This document shows positions 51,308 through 59,925 of a DNA stretch of 64,000 bases, in pieces. The notes below the pieces were generated by a model. It searched no databases. It saw nothing but the letters and a program-made list of their open reading frames with translations, and was not told the DNA's origin. Within the stretch, counting starts at the first letter, position 1. Each line of letters starts with the position of its first letter. This DNA is from Nocardiopsis sp. N85 (lineage in GTDB: Bacteria > Actinomycetota > Actinomycetes > Streptosporangiales > Streptosporangiaceae): contig NZ_JARBUT010000007.1 in NCBI RefSeq assembly GCF_028882275.1, positions 231,008-295,007 of the forward strand, written 5' to 3'. Both the position numbers and the translations under genes were made by a program.

Positions 51308-51324
51308 GCCGGGCGGGACCGGCC
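51307..51324. terminator. Small hairpin between convergent genes
   Basis: GGCCGG-GCGGGA-CCGGCC overlaps the last base of the kinase stop codon and precedes the convergent oxidoreductase gene. The stem is 6 bp. Confidence 0.45.
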
Positions 51325-51329
51325 CCGGG

Positions 51330-52526
51330 TCAGGCGCGTCCGCCCGGGAAACGACGGGCCGACCCGCGCGCCAGCGACAGGACCGTGTCGGCCTGGAGTC
51401 GGCTCCGGCCGTGGCCCTTGAGGCCGCCGTAGGCGGAGGCCACGATCATCTCCTTGACACGGGCCGCCGTGCGCCCGGTCAGGATGAGCCGGCGCGGGGA
51501 GTCGTCGGCGCGCACGAACTGGACGAGCCCGTCGCGCCGCCCCAGGCTGACGCACCGGGTCAGGTACCCGAAGGGCGAGGCGTCCGGTTCGCGGCCGGCC
51601 AGCCGGGCGGCGATCGCGTCGGCGGACGACCACCCCATGGGCAGGCCCATGGCGCAGGACATGCGCAGCGCGCGACCGTCCACACCGTCGACGTGGGCGG
51701 CGTCGCCCACCACGTACACGTCCGGGTGGGAGACCGACCGCTGGGTGCCGTCCACGAGGGCGCGCCCGTCGCCGTCCACGGTCAGTCCGGCGTCGGCGGC
51801 CGTGGAGGGGACCGTGAACCCGGCGTTCCACACCGTGAGGTCGGTCTCCAGCAGGTCGCCGTCCTCCAGCTTGACGTGGTCGGCCTCGACGGCGGCGACC
51901 CGGGTGTGCTCGTGGACCGCCACGCCCAACCGGTCCAGGACCCGCAGGACGTGGGCCCGACCCCGGGGGTCGGTGTCGGCCGCGACGGGCCCGGAGGTGA
52001 TCAGGTGCGCGCGCAGGTCGGGGTGGGTCTCGGCCAGTTCGGTGACCGCTTCCAGCCCGGTGAGACCACCGCCGACGACGGTGAGGGTGCGGGGGCGTTC
52101 GGTGGCGATGCGGCGGGCCAGGTCGCGGGCCTCCTCCAGCCCGGCGATCGAGGCGGCGTGCTCGGCGACGCCGGGTGCCCCGTCCAGGGCGGCGGCGCTG
52201 CCCAGGGCGTGGACGAGGGTGTCGTAGCGCAGGGCGCGGACCCGGTCCCCGACGCGGACGTCGACGGCGCGGCCGGTGAGGTCCAGTGCCTCGGCCCGGC
52301 CGACGACGAGGTCGACGGAGGGGTCGAGGGAGTCGGAGAGGGGGTGGACGCCGACGTCGCGTCCGGCGGCGACCTCGTGCAGGCGGACCCGTTCGACGAA
52401 GGTGTCGGTGGCGTTGACGAGGGTGACGCGCAGCGGGGAACCGTGGTGGCGGGCGTGGTGGGCGGCGTGTCGGGCGGCGGCGAGTCCGGCGTATCCGGCG
52501 CCGAGGACGAGGAGTTCGTGGACCAT
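51330..52526 (-). CDS. NAD(P)/FAD-dependent oxidoreductase (NDH-2-like)
   Basis: A 398-residue pyridine nucleotide-disulphide-type flavoprotein resembling type II NADH dehydrogenases. The FAD motif is LLVLGAGYAGLAAAR, and a second dinucleotide fold is LTVVGGGLTGLEAVTELAE (about 155-173). The FAD-contact segment is HPDVYVVGDAAHVDG. It lacks a C-terminal membrane helix and has no redox CxxC pair. In many actinobacteria this protein is encoded beside an ECF sigma factor, which is not present here. The ATG has AGGGAGG upstream. A 9-bp inverted repeat just upstream suggests specific regulation. Confidence 0.9.
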   Translation of the reverse strand: MVHELLVLGAGYAGLAAARHAAHHARHHGSPLRVTLVNATDTFVERVRLHEVAAGRDVGVHPLSDSLDPSVDLVVGRAEALDLTGRAVDVRVGDRVRALRYDTLVHALGSAAALDGAPGVAEHAASIAGLEEARDLARRIATERPRTLTVVGGGLTGLEAVTELAETHPDLRAHLITSGPVAADTDPRGRAHVLRVLDRLGVAVHEHTRVAAVEADHVKLEDGDLLETDLTVWNAGFTVPSTAADAGLTVDGDGRALVDGTQRSVSHPDVYVVGDAAHVDGVDGRALRMSCAMGLPMGWSSADAIAARLAGREPDASPFGYLTRCVSLGRRDGLVQFVRADDSPRRLILTGRTAARVKEMIVASAYGGLKGHGRSRLQADTVLSLARGSARRFPGGRA

Positions 52527-52546
52527 GGTGTGCCTCCCTTGAGGGT

Positions 52547-52571
52547 GTTCCGTCCTACCGATGGACGGAAC
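52547..52571 (-). promoter_or_regulatory. Inverted repeat in the oxidoreductase leader/promoter
   Basis: GTTCCGTCC-N7-GGACGGAAC is a perfect 9-bp inverted repeat 21-45 bases upstream of the oxidoreductase ATG. It is a candidate operator or 5'-leader hairpin. Confidence 0.55.
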
Positions 52572-52809
52572 GGACCCCCTCGGACGTGACACGCCCCCGG
52601 CACGAGCCGGGGAATGTGATCGAGGGCACGGCACGGACCGGACCCCCTGGAGCGCCGGGATCTCCGGCGACCGACCCCGGCCTGAGGGATGGACACGAGA
52701 AGTTCGGGTGTCCATATTCCGAGACGGATGTCCCACATGCTGTCGCACAGGTCTAACATCCGATCATCCCCCACACCGAAGACCCTTACCCTGAACTGGA
52801 AAGAAGTCC

Positions 52810-54174
52810 ATGACGGACGTCGACGAACAGCAACCGAACCCGGAACGCGGCGCACCCGCATCGGTGGATCCGCCGACCAACCCGCGGCGCAGGGTCCTCA
52901 CCGCGAGCCTGGTGGGCACGTCCGTCGAGTTCTACGACTTCTACATCTACGCGACCGCGGCCGTCCTGGTCTTCCCGCTGCTGTTCTTCCCCGAGGGCGA
53001 CATGACGGCCGCCCGCCTCCAGTCGCTGGCCACCTTCGCCATCGCCTTCGTGGCCCGTCCCATCGGCTCCTGGGTGTTCGGCCACTTCGGCGACCGCGTC
53101 GGCCGCAAGGCCACCCTGGTGGCGTCCCTGCTGACCATGGGCATCGCCACCGTCGGCATCGGCCTGCTGCCCACCTACGCCCAGGCCGGCGTCATCGCCC
53201 CCCTGCTGCTGGCGCTGTGCCGGTTCGGCCAGGGCCTGGGGCTGGGCGGGGAATGGGGCGGCGCGGCCCTGCTGGCCACCGAGAACGCTCCCGACGGCAG
53301 GCGCGGCTTCTACGGCACCTTCCCGCAGTTGGGCGCGCCCATCGGGTTCTTCCTCGCCAACGGCGTGTTCCTGGTCCTCACGCGGACCATGAGCGAGGAG
53401 GCCTTCCTGGCGTGGGGGTGGCGGGTGCCGTTCCTGCTGTCGACGGTGCTCATCGTCGTCGGACTGTGGGTGCGCCTGTCCCTGCACGAGACCCCCGCCT
53501 TCGCCAAGGTCCTGGCCGCCGGCGAACAGGTGCGCACGCCCATCGTCGAGGTCTTCCGCCACAACCTCGTCGCCGTCGTCCTGGGCACGTTGGTCATGGT
53601 CGCGACGTACGTGCTCTTCTACCTGATGACCGTGTTCTCGCTGGGCTTCGGCACCGACCCGGAGACCGGTCTGGGCTACGAGCGCTCCCAGTTCCTGGTG
53701 TTCCTCCTGGTGGGCGTGGTGTTCTTCGGGATCCTCACACCGATCTCCGGGCTGCTGGCCGACCGGTTCGGCCGCAAGCCGGTGCTGGTGACGGTGACCG
53801 CGCTGATCATCGCCTTCGGTTTCGTCATGGGTCCGCTGCTGGGTTCGGGGACCGTCGGGGTACTGGCCTTCCTCATCATCGGGCTGTCGCTCATGGGCCT
53901 GACATTCGGACCGATGGCGGCACTGCTGCCCGAGCTGTTCCCGACCAGGGTGCGCTACACCGGCGCCTCGGCCGCCTACAACCTGGCCGGCCTGCTGGGC
54001 GCCTCGTTCGCCCCCTACATCGCCACCTGGCTGGCGGGCGCGTTCGGCATCGCCTGGGTGGGCGGGTACCTGGTGCTGGTCGGCGTCATCACGCTGGTCG
54101 CGCTGCTGCTGATCCGCGAGACCGGCGGGGACTCCCTGGACGACACCCCGGCGAAGGTGACCGCGGGCCGCTGA
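52810..54174 (+). CDS. MFS transporter, metabolite:H+ symporter (MHS) type
   Basis: A 454-residue twelve-helix major facilitator of the MHS branch that imports organic acids, osmolytes or aromatic acids. The family start VGTSVEFYDFYIYATAAVLV, the loop-2/3 motif GHFGDRVGRKATLVASLL, the TM4-5 segment RFGQGLGLGGEWGGAALLAT and the second-half loop LADRFGRKPVLV are all present. The polar N-terminus (about 35 residues) is cytoplasmic. It is monocistronic, with a 19-bp terminator after it. Shikimate, citrate, proline or betaine could be the substrate; no neighbour clarifies this. Confidence 0.91.
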   Translation: MTDVDEQQPNPERGAPASVDPPTNPRRRVLTASLVGTSVEFYDFYIYATAAVLVFPLLFFPEGDMTAARLQSLATFAIAFVARPIGSWVFGHFGDRVGRKATLVASLLTMGIATVGIGLLPTYAQAGVIAPLLLALCRFGQGLGLGGEWGGAALLATENAPDGRRGFYGTFPQLGAPIGFFLANGVFLVLTRTMSEEAFLAWGWRVPFLLSTVLIVVGLWVRLSLHETPAFAKVLAAGEQVRTPIVEVFRHNLVAVVLGTLVMVATYVLFYLMTVFSLGFGTDPETGLGYERSQFLVFLLVGVVFFGILTPISGLLADRFGRKPVLVTVTALIIAFGFVMGPLLGSGTVGVLAFLIIGLSLMGLTFGPMAALLPELFPTRVRYTGASAAYNLAGLLGASFAPYIATWLAGAFGIAWVGGYLVLVGVITLVALLLIRETGGDSLDDTPAKVTAGR

Positions 54175-54184
54175 GACGCCGGCG

Positions 54185-54226
54185 CACGGCGGGCCCGGGG
54201 AGCGTGCGCTCCCCGGGCCCGCCGTG
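54185..54226. terminator. Strong terminator after the MHS transporter
   Basis: A perfect 19-bp stem (54185-54203 and 54208-54226, loop GTGC) serves the transporter gene and, from the other side, the convergent HAD gene whose stop is four bases away. Confidence 0.85.
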
Positions 54227-54229
54227 TCG

Positions 54230-54841
54230 TCAGGAGAGGCGCGCTTCGAGCGCGGGGCGGTCGGTGAACACGTGCCCGGCCAGGCCCAGGGCCTCGGCGG
54301 CCGCGACGTTCTCGGTCCGGTCGTCGACGAACAGGGTCTCGCGCGGGGCGACCGCCATTCGGTCCAGGCACCAGCGGTAGACCTCGGGTTCGGGTTTGGC
54401 CATGCCCAGACGGCCCGAGAAGGCCCGCACGGAGAAGGCCGCCAGCCACGGGTTGTCCTTCTCGAAACGGTCGGCGAGCTCGGTGGGGATGTTGGACAGC
54501 AGGCCGATGGTGCGGCCGTCGGAGGCGAGTCGCTCGACCAGGGCGACCATCTCGGGATCCACCGCGCGCCAGCTCTCGATGTCGGCCTCGATGAGCGCGG
54601 AGATCCTGGCGGGGGGCGCGTCCAGGCCCAGCCGCTCCCCCACGGCCCTCCAGTAGGCGGGGCCGTCGAGATCCCCGCGGTCGTAGGCCAGGCGCAGGTC
54701 CCAGTAGGCGGTCCAGAAGGCGTCCGGGGCTTCGGTCGCGCCCATGGTCGCGACCAGCAGGGCCTTTCCCTCTTCGGACTGGTGGCGGGCGATCACGCCG
54801 AACAGGTCGAAGAGCACGGCACCGGGTTCGATGTCGGACAA
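54230..54841 (-). CDS. HAD family hydrolase
   Basis: A 203-residue haloacid-dehalogenase-like hydrolase. The nucleophile is Asp12 in VLFDLFGVIA; the second motif-I acidic residue is replaced, as in YihX-like members. Motif II is LLSNIP, motif III Lys is in GMAKPEPEVYR, and motif IV is LFVDDRTENV. The helical cap lies between motifs I and II. A TTG at 54841 is chosen because GAGGAG sits seven bases upstream. It would dephosphorylate a small phosphorylated metabolite. It is convergent with the MHS transporter. Confidence 0.88.
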   Translation of the reverse strand: MSDIEPGAVLFDLFGVIARHQSEEGKALLVATMGATEAPDAFWTAYWDLRLAYDRGDLDGPAYWRAVGERLGLDAPPARISALIEADIESWRAVDPEMVALVERLASDGRTIGLLSNIPTELADRFEKDNPWLAAFSVRAFSGRLGMAKPEPEVYRWCLDRMAVAPRETLFVDDRTENVAAAEALGLAGHVFTDRPALEARLS

Positions 54842-55238
54842 GGAGTTCTCCTCGGGGTCGATGAGGCGGCTCGTTCCAGCCCTACCCGATGACGGCGTGC
54901 GACGCACCCGGAACGGGGGACGCGGATCGGCCCTGTGGACGACCGGACACGGACCCCGAATCGGTCTAGGCTTTCCCGTAGCCGCAGGAACCCGCGAACC
55001 GGAAAACCGTAGGGCATCACTCCCCTGGGAGAAGGCGAGGGAACAAGGGGAGAAAGTCCCGGTCTTCGATCAAAAAAATTCAATGCTTGATCATTGTCAC
55101 CCTGAAAAAGCCGCAACCCTTGCGGTCCCGGCAGACCGCGCCTCGCTCATGGAAAGTTCGGCAAGGCGGATACGGACGGTGGAAGGGTCCATCTAGACTC
55201 GATCCCGAACCCTCGGAGAAACGGTGAGAAGAGCGCCC
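54842..55238. other. Divergent intergenic region upstream of the DevS-like kinase
   Basis: About 397 bases. It contains a 7-bp inverted pair CTCCCCT/AGGGGAG (about 55020-55053) and an AT-rich patch at about 55070-55095 (a run of seven A, then TTGATCATTGTCA) that probably holds the kinase promoter. I see no gene, and I could not fit any riboswitch consensus. Confidence 0.45.
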
Positions 55239-57020
55239 ATGAGTGACGGTGACCACCCCGCCATCGATCAGGACCGGCTGTCCCTTCCCGAAGTGCGCCT
55301 GGACGACCTCCTCGACGAGGTCCGATCCCGGCTCACCGAGATCTCCACCATCCAGGAGCGCATCCGCACCCTCTTGGAGGCGGTCGTCTCCATCGGCGAG
55401 GGCCTGGAGCTCGACCCGTTGCTGCTGCGCATCACCGAGACCGCGAGCAGCCTGGTCAACGCCCGCTACGGGGCGCTCGGCGTCATCGGCCCCGACGGGG
55501 AGATGAGCCGGTTCATCCCGGTGGGCCTGCACCCCGACGAGATCTCCTGCATCGATCACTGGCCCCGGGGCGAGGGCATCCTGGGCCTGCTCATCAAGGA
55601 GCCCGAGCCGCTGCGCCTGGCCGACGTCTCCTCCCACCCCGAGTCCGCGGGCTTCCCCAAGGGACACCCGGCGATGCGCACCTTCCTGGGCGTGCCCATC
55701 CGTATTCGCGATCGGGTGTTCGGCAACCTCTACATGACCGACAAGCGCGACGGCGGGCAGTTCACCGGGGACGACGAACTACTGCTGCGCGCCCTGGCGA
55801 CCGCCGCGGGCACCGCCATCGAGAACGCCCAGCTGTTCGCCCAGACCCAGAGCAGGGAGACCTGGCTGGACGCCTCCGGGCAGATCACCACCCGGTTGCT
55901 CTCGGGCGCACCGCCCGAGGAGGTGCTGCGGCTGGTGGCCCGGCGCGCCCGGCTGATGGCGCACGCCGATATCGCGGTCATCGCGATGCCCGGCGAAGAG
56001 TCCGCCACCCTCACCGTCCGGGTCTGGGACGCCCCCGAGGAGGAGGACGACTCCCCCGCCGGGGCCGCGCGCGGACGCCGGAACGCCTCCCTCGCCGCCG
56101 GGGTGCGCGGGGCCGCCCTCACCTGCGCCCCGGACACCCTGCTGGGCCGTGTCTACCTCGGCGGCAGGGCGGTCCGCACCGACATCTCCGAGCACTGCGA
56201 CCCCGACATCGAGTTCCTGGCCAAACTGGGGCTGGGCCCGATCCTGGTGCTGCCGTTCGGGCCGCCGGAGGGGGCACGGGGCGTGCTGCTGTTGGCGCGT
56301 ACCGCCGGGCAGGAGGAGTTCCAGAGCGGGTGGATGGGGATGCTGGGGTCCTTCGCCGACCAGGCGGCGGTCGCCCTGGAGTTGGCCGAGGCCCGGTTGG
56401 ACTCCGAACGCCTGAGCGTTCTGGAGGACCGCGACCGGATCGCCCGCGATCTGCACGACACCGTCATCCAGCGCCTGTACGCCACCGCGATCACCCTGAT
56501 GGGCACGGTGCGGCGGATCGACGACGGCGCCTCCGCCCACCGGGTGCAGAACGCGGTGACCGACCTGGACGACACCATCCGGCAGATCCGGTCGACGATC
56601 TTCGCGTTGCAGAGCTCGGGGGAGGATTCCTCCTGGCTGCGTTCCCGGGTGTTGGACCTGGTCAACACCGCGGCCGAGCCGTTGGGGTTCGCGCCCCGGC
56701 TGCTCACCCAGGGGCCGGTGGACACCACCGTGGACGAGACCACCGGTGAGCACCTGGTGGCGGTGTTGCGCGAACTGCTGTCCAACGTCACCCGGCACGC
56801 CCACGCCACGTCGGTGGACGTGGAGGTGACGGTGGCCGACGGCCTGGTCGTGCTGCGGGTCGCCGACGACGGCATCGGCCTCCCCGAGGGGGCGCACCGC
56901 AGCGGGCTGCGCAACGTCGCCTCGCGCGCCGAGGAGCTGGGCGGATCGATGGAGATCGATTCGACCCCCGGGTCCGGCACCGTGGTCCGCTGGTCGGTAC
57001 CCGCCCGCACGGCGGGATGA
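55239..57020 (+). CDS. GAF-domain sensor histidine kinase (DevS/DosT-like)
   Basis: A 593-residue cytoplasmic histidine kinase. It has two GAF domains (about 50-200 and 215-385), then HisKA_3 with phospho-acceptor His406 in RDRIARDLHDTVIQRLY, then an HATPase domain (LRELLSNVTRHAHATSVDVE, VADDGIGLPEG). The first GAF keeps the segment HPAMRTFLGVPIRIRDRVFG with His143, at the position of the heme ligand of mycobacterial DevS/DosT. It is therefore a probable heme sensor of oxygen, NO or CO. It is convergent with the DevR-like regulator, its likely partner. The ATG at 55239 is preferred to a GTG five codons upstream. Confidence 0.92.
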   Translation: MSDGDHPAIDQDRLSLPEVRLDDLLDEVRSRLTEISTIQERIRTLLEAVVSIGEGLELDPLLLRITETASSLVNARYGALGVIGPDGEMSRFIPVGLHPDEISCIDHWPRGEGILGLLIKEPEPLRLADVSSHPESAGFPKGHPAMRTFLGVPIRIRDRVFGNLYMTDKRDGGQFTGDDELLLRALATAAGTAIENAQLFAQTQSRETWLDASGQITTRLLSGAPPEEVLRLVARRARLMAHADIAVIAMPGEESATLTVRVWDAPEEEDDSPAGAARGRRNASLAAGVRGAALTCAPDTLLGRVYLGGRAVRTDISEHCDPDIEFLAKLGLGPILVLPFGPPEGARGVLLLARTAGQEEFQSGWMGMLGSFADQAAVALELAEARLDSERLSVLEDRDRIARDLHDTVIQRLYATAITLMGTVRRIDDGASAHRVQNAVTDLDDTIRQIRSTIFALQSSGEDSSWLRSRVLDLVNTAAEPLGFAPRLLTQGPVDTTVDETTGEHLVAVLRELLSNVTRHAHATSVDVEVTVADGLVVLRVADDGIGLPEGAHRSGLRNVASRAEELGGSMEIDSTPGSGTVVRWSVPARTAG

Positions 57021-57037
57021 GCCGGATCCCCGGGGAC

Positions 57038-57062
57038 GGGGGCCGCCCGTCCCGCGGCCCCC
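57038..57062. terminator. Terminator between convergent kinase and regulator genes
   Basis: GGGGGCCGC and GCGGCCCCC form a perfect 9-bp stem around a 7-base loop, in the 46-base gap between the DevS-like and DevR-like genes. Confidence 0.75.
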
Positions 57063-57066
57063 GCCG

Positions 57067-57720
57067 TCAGTGTTGGTCCATGGACAGGCGCACCGCGTAG
57101 GCGGCGGCCTGAGTGCGGCGGGCCATACCGAGTTTGGCCAGGACCCGCGACACGTAGTTCTTGACGGTCTTCTCCGCCAGGTACATGCGGGCGCCGATCT
57201 CCCGGTTGGTGAGACCCTCGCCGATGAGTTCCAGCACCCGGCGTTCCTGGTCGGTGAGTTCGCTCAGCGGATCCTTGCGGACCGCCTCCTCGCGCAGCCG
57301 TTCGAGCATGCGCGTGGTCGATTCCGGGTCGAGCAGGGAACGCCCTTCGGCGACCGTGCGCACCGCGCCGACCAGGTCGGTGCCGTGGATCTGCTTGAGG
57401 ATGTAGCCGGAGGCCCCGGCCATGACGGCCCCGTACAGGGCCTCGTCGTCGGAGTAGGAGGTGAGCATGAGGATGCGCGTGGCGGGGAGCATCGAGCGGA
57501 TCTCCCGGCAGACGGTCACGCCGTCCCCGTCGGGCAGGCGCACGTCGAGCACCACCACGTCGGGGGTGGACGCCGGCACCCGGGCCAGGGCCTGGGCCGC
57601 CGTGCCCGCCTCGCCCACCACCTGGATGCCGTCCTCGTCGTCCAGCAGGGAGCCGACGCCCCGGCGGACGATCTCGTGGTCGTCCACCAGGAACACCCGG
57701 ATCGTGTCGTCGCCGTCCAT
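57067..57720 (-). CDS. NarL/LuxR-type response regulator (DevR/DosR-like)
   Basis: A 217-residue response regulator. The receiver domain has Asp13-Asp14, phospho-acceptor Asp59 (VVVLDVRLPD), Thr87 and Lys109 (YILKQ). The C-terminal LuxR HTH (about 152-208) reads LTDQERRVLELIGEGLTNRE, IGARMYLAEKTVKNYVSRVL, AKLGMARRTQ, very close to DevR/DosR. GGAGG precedes the ATG. It is convergent with the DevS-like kinase and divergent from the PNPOx-like gene, its most likely target together with its own gene. Confidence 0.92.
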   Translation of the reverse strand: MDGDDTIRVFLVDDHEIVRRGVGSLLDDEDGIQVVGEAGTAAQALARVPASTPDVVVLDVRLPDGDGVTVCREIRSMLPATRILMLTSYSDDEALYGAVMAGASGYILKQIHGTDLVGAVRTVAEGRSLLDPESTTRMLERLREEAVRKDPLSELTDQERRVLELIGEGLTNREIGARMYLAEKTVKNYVSRVLAKLGMARRTQAAAYAVRLSMDQH

Positions 57721-58043
57721 CAGGTGCGCACCTCCTCGTTCGCCGACGGCCCCGGTCCCGGGTCGCCGTGCCCCCATTGTGGGGCACCGTGCCACGGGTG
57801 CGCGTCGTGTCGGACGACGGTGTGCCTTGGACACGGGTTCCGTACACCCAGCCTAAGCAGTGAGCATTGTCGGCATAGGGGCCCAACGCCTCTTTTTGTT
57901 TGAGGCCTAGGGCCCGAGGGGTAGGCGGGAAAAAGGGACCTCCGCCATTCGCCGAGGGACCGTCGGGCCCGGCCGCCGAGCCCATGTACGGCGATAATGG
58001 CGGAACCGACGAAAACCGGGGGCACCATCTCGGGGGGTTCGCA
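57721..58043. other. DevR/PNPOx divergent promoter region
   Basis: About 320 bases with two GGGCCC-containing elements around a short AT-rich segment at about 57870-57920: AGGGGCCCAACG and GGCCTAGGGCCCGAG flank CTCTTTTTGTTTGAG. The second element resembles a degenerate DevR/OsdR box. No other gene is apparent. Confidence 0.4.
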
Positions 58044-58598
58044 ATGGTTCGAGAAAGCGGTACCGGCGCCGCGAGCGACACGGCGGCGACGCCACCCGGC
58101 CAGCGTACGGCCGGCGACGACATGGCCGGCACCCGACGCCTCGGCGAGGAGTCGGAGATGCTCGTGGGCGCCGACCTGGCCGACGGTGACGACCACGCCG
58201 GTTTCACCATCCTGGAGCGCCAGACCTGCTTCAACCTGGTGGCCACCCGCGACATCGGTCGGATCGCCTTCACCATCGAGGGCGACGCCGCGCCGACCGT
58301 GCTCCCGGTCAACTACGCACTGGTCAACGACACGATCCTGCTGCGTTCCACGCTGGCCGGCACCGTGATGCGCTACGCCCGCGGCTACGCCTCCTTCCAG
58401 GTCGACCACTTCGACGACGAACGCCGTGAGGGCTGGAGCGTGCTGTTCACCGGCCGCTGTCGGTGGGTGCGCGACACGGGGGAGCTCTCCCGCATCCCCC
58501 AGGGGCGGCTGCCCGTCCCCTGGGCCGAGGGGCCGCGCGATCAGATCCTGAAGATCGTCCCGGGACGGGTGACCGGACGACAGATCCACCGTTCTTGA
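58044..58598 (+). CDS. Pyridoxamine 5'-phosphate oxidase family (flavin-binding split-barrel) protein
   Basis: A 184-residue protein with a split-barrel fold related to PNPOx and F420/FMN-dependent reductases. After a disordered N-terminus of about 50 residues comes CFNLVATRDIGRIAFTIEGD, VLPVNYALVNDTILLRSTLA, ASFQVDHFDDERREGWSVLF and TGRCRWVR, the typical strands. Similar proteins are members of the DevR regulon in mycobacteria, where one lies near devRS. The ATG at 58044 has GGGGGG upstream; internal ATGs are alternatives. It probably reduces a flavin- or F420-linked substrate under low oxygen. Confidence 0.87.
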   Translation: MVRESGTGAASDTAATPPGQRTAGDDMAGTRRLGEESEMLVGADLADGDDHAGFTILERQTCFNLVATRDIGRIAFTIEGDAAPTVLPVNYALVNDTILLRSTLAGTVMRYARGYASFQVDHFDDERREGWSVLFTGRCRWVRDTGELSRIPQGRLPVPWAEGPRDQILKIVPGRVTGRQIHRS

Positions 58599-58605
58599 GG
58601 CCCGT

Positions 58606-58643
58606 GCGACGGGGCGGGCACCCGCGGGTGCCCGCCCCGTCGC
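58606..58643 (+). terminator. Perfect-palindrome terminator after the PNPOx-like gene
   Basis: A 38-base perfect palindrome (18-bp arms around GC) begins seven bases after the stop codon. Confidence 0.8.
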
Positions 58644-58752
58644 GTTCCGTAGGAGATCCGTAGGGCGTGGGGACATCGCTCTAAGCTGGGAACCTCTCGG
58701 CGCGCCGAGGCGTCTGAACTCGGTGACAAGGGAAGTCTCAGGGAGGGCACAC

Positions 58753-59886
58753 GTGGGCCTGTTCGACGCCATCCGTGGCGAATTCATCGACATCATCGAG
58801 TGGACCGACGACAGTCGGGACACCATCGTCTGGCGCTTCCCGCGACACGACAACGAGATCAAGATGGGCGCGCGGCTCACCGTGCGCGAGTCCCAGATCG
58901 CGGTGTTCGTCAACGAGGGCCGGGTGGCGGACGTGTTCGCCCCGGGCATGTACACACTGGAGACCCGCAACGTCCCGATCCTCAGCACCCTCAAGGGCTG
59001 GAAGCACGGGTTCGACTCTCCGTTCAAGGCCGAGGTGTACTTCGTCAACACCCGCCGGTTCAGCGACTTCAAGTGGGGCACCCAGAACCCCGTCATGGTC
59101 CGCGACCCCGAGTTCGGTCCGGTGCGGTTGCGCGCGTACGGCGGTTACTCGGTGCGGGTGGTCGACCCGCCGCGGTTCATCGCCGAACTGGTGGGCACCG
59201 ACCCGCAGTTCCGCACCGAGGAGGCGGAGGGCTACCTGCGGCAGATGATCGTCAGCCGGTTGGGCAGCGCCCTGGCCACCGCCGCCCGCGACGTCCCGGT
59301 GCTGGAACTGGCGATCCACCAGCACGACCTGGGGCAGCGCATGTCCAAGGCGCTCAGCCAGGACATGGCGTCGGTGGGTCTGGAGATCCCCGACTTCAAC
59401 GTCGAGAGCATCACCCTGCCGCCCGAGGTCGAGAAGGCCTTGGACAAGCGGTCCCAGATGGGCTTGCTGGGCGACATGGACCAGTACACGAAGTTCCAGA
59501 CCGCCACCGCGATCGGCGACGCCGCCACGACGCCCGGTAGCGGCATGGGCGAGGCGATGGGCATGGGCATGGGGTTCGCCGCCGCCCAGCAGATGGCCCA
59601 GAACGCGAACCCGCAGCCGCAGCAGGCCCCTCCGCAGCAGCAGCCGCAGGCGCAGCCCGCCGCGGCACCGCCGCCGCTGCCCCAGGCCGAGTGGTTCGTG
59701 GGCGCGGACGGACGGCAGTCCGGCCCCTTCGACGCCGACGCGCTGTCCCAGCAGATCGGCGGCGGCCGGATGACCCGCGACACCCTGGTGTGGAAGACCG
59801 GCATGGCGCAGTGGACGCCCGCCGGTCAGGTGCCGGAGCTGTCCGGGCTGTTCGCGGCCACCCCGCCGCCCATGCCGCCGGCCTGA
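58753..59886 (+). CDS. SPFH-domain protein with C-terminal GYF_2 domain (YdjI-like)
   Basis: A 377-residue protein. Residues 1-240 are the SPFH/virion-core-like domain of B. subtilis YdjI: GLFDAIRGEFIDIIEWTDDS, DTIVWRFPRHDNEIKMGARL and SGVFxxG-like FAPGMYTLETRNVPIL. It is followed by a Gly/Met-rich stretch (GMGEAMGMGMGFAAAQQMAQ) and a Pro/Gln linker. A GYF_2 domain (about 315-365) reads WFVGADGRQSGPFDADALSQ then LVWKTGMAQWTPAGQVPELS. There is no TM helix. The GTG has GGGAGGG upstream. It is co-directional with the zinc-ribbon membrane gene. Confidence 0.88.
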   Translation: MGLFDAIRGEFIDIIEWTDDSRDTIVWRFPRHDNEIKMGARLTVRESQIAVFVNEGRVADVFAPGMYTLETRNVPILSTLKGWKHGFDSPFKAEVYFVNTRRFSDFKWGTQNPVMVRDPEFGPVRLRAYGGYSVRVVDPPRFIAELVGTDPQFRTEEAEGYLRQMIVSRLGSALATAARDVPVLELAIHQHDLGQRMSKALSQDMASVGLEIPDFNVESITLPPEVEKALDKRSQMGLLGDMDQYTKFQTATAIGDAATTPGSGMGEAMGMGMGFAAAQQMAQNANPQPQQAPPQQQPQAQPAAAPPPLPQAEWFVGADGRQSGPFDADALSQQIGGGRMTRDTLVWKTGMAQWTPAGQVPELSGLFAATPPPMPPA

Positions 59887-59925
59887 CCGCGCGTCCCCCT
59901 CCCCCGACCACAGAAGGCCGTCGAC

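Noticed and set aside
54985..55080. Possible riboswitch before the DevS-like kinase gene
   Set aside because: The hairpin-rich leader could not be fitted to cobalamin, c-di-AMP, TPP or SAM riboswitch cores, and a histidine kinase is not a usual target.
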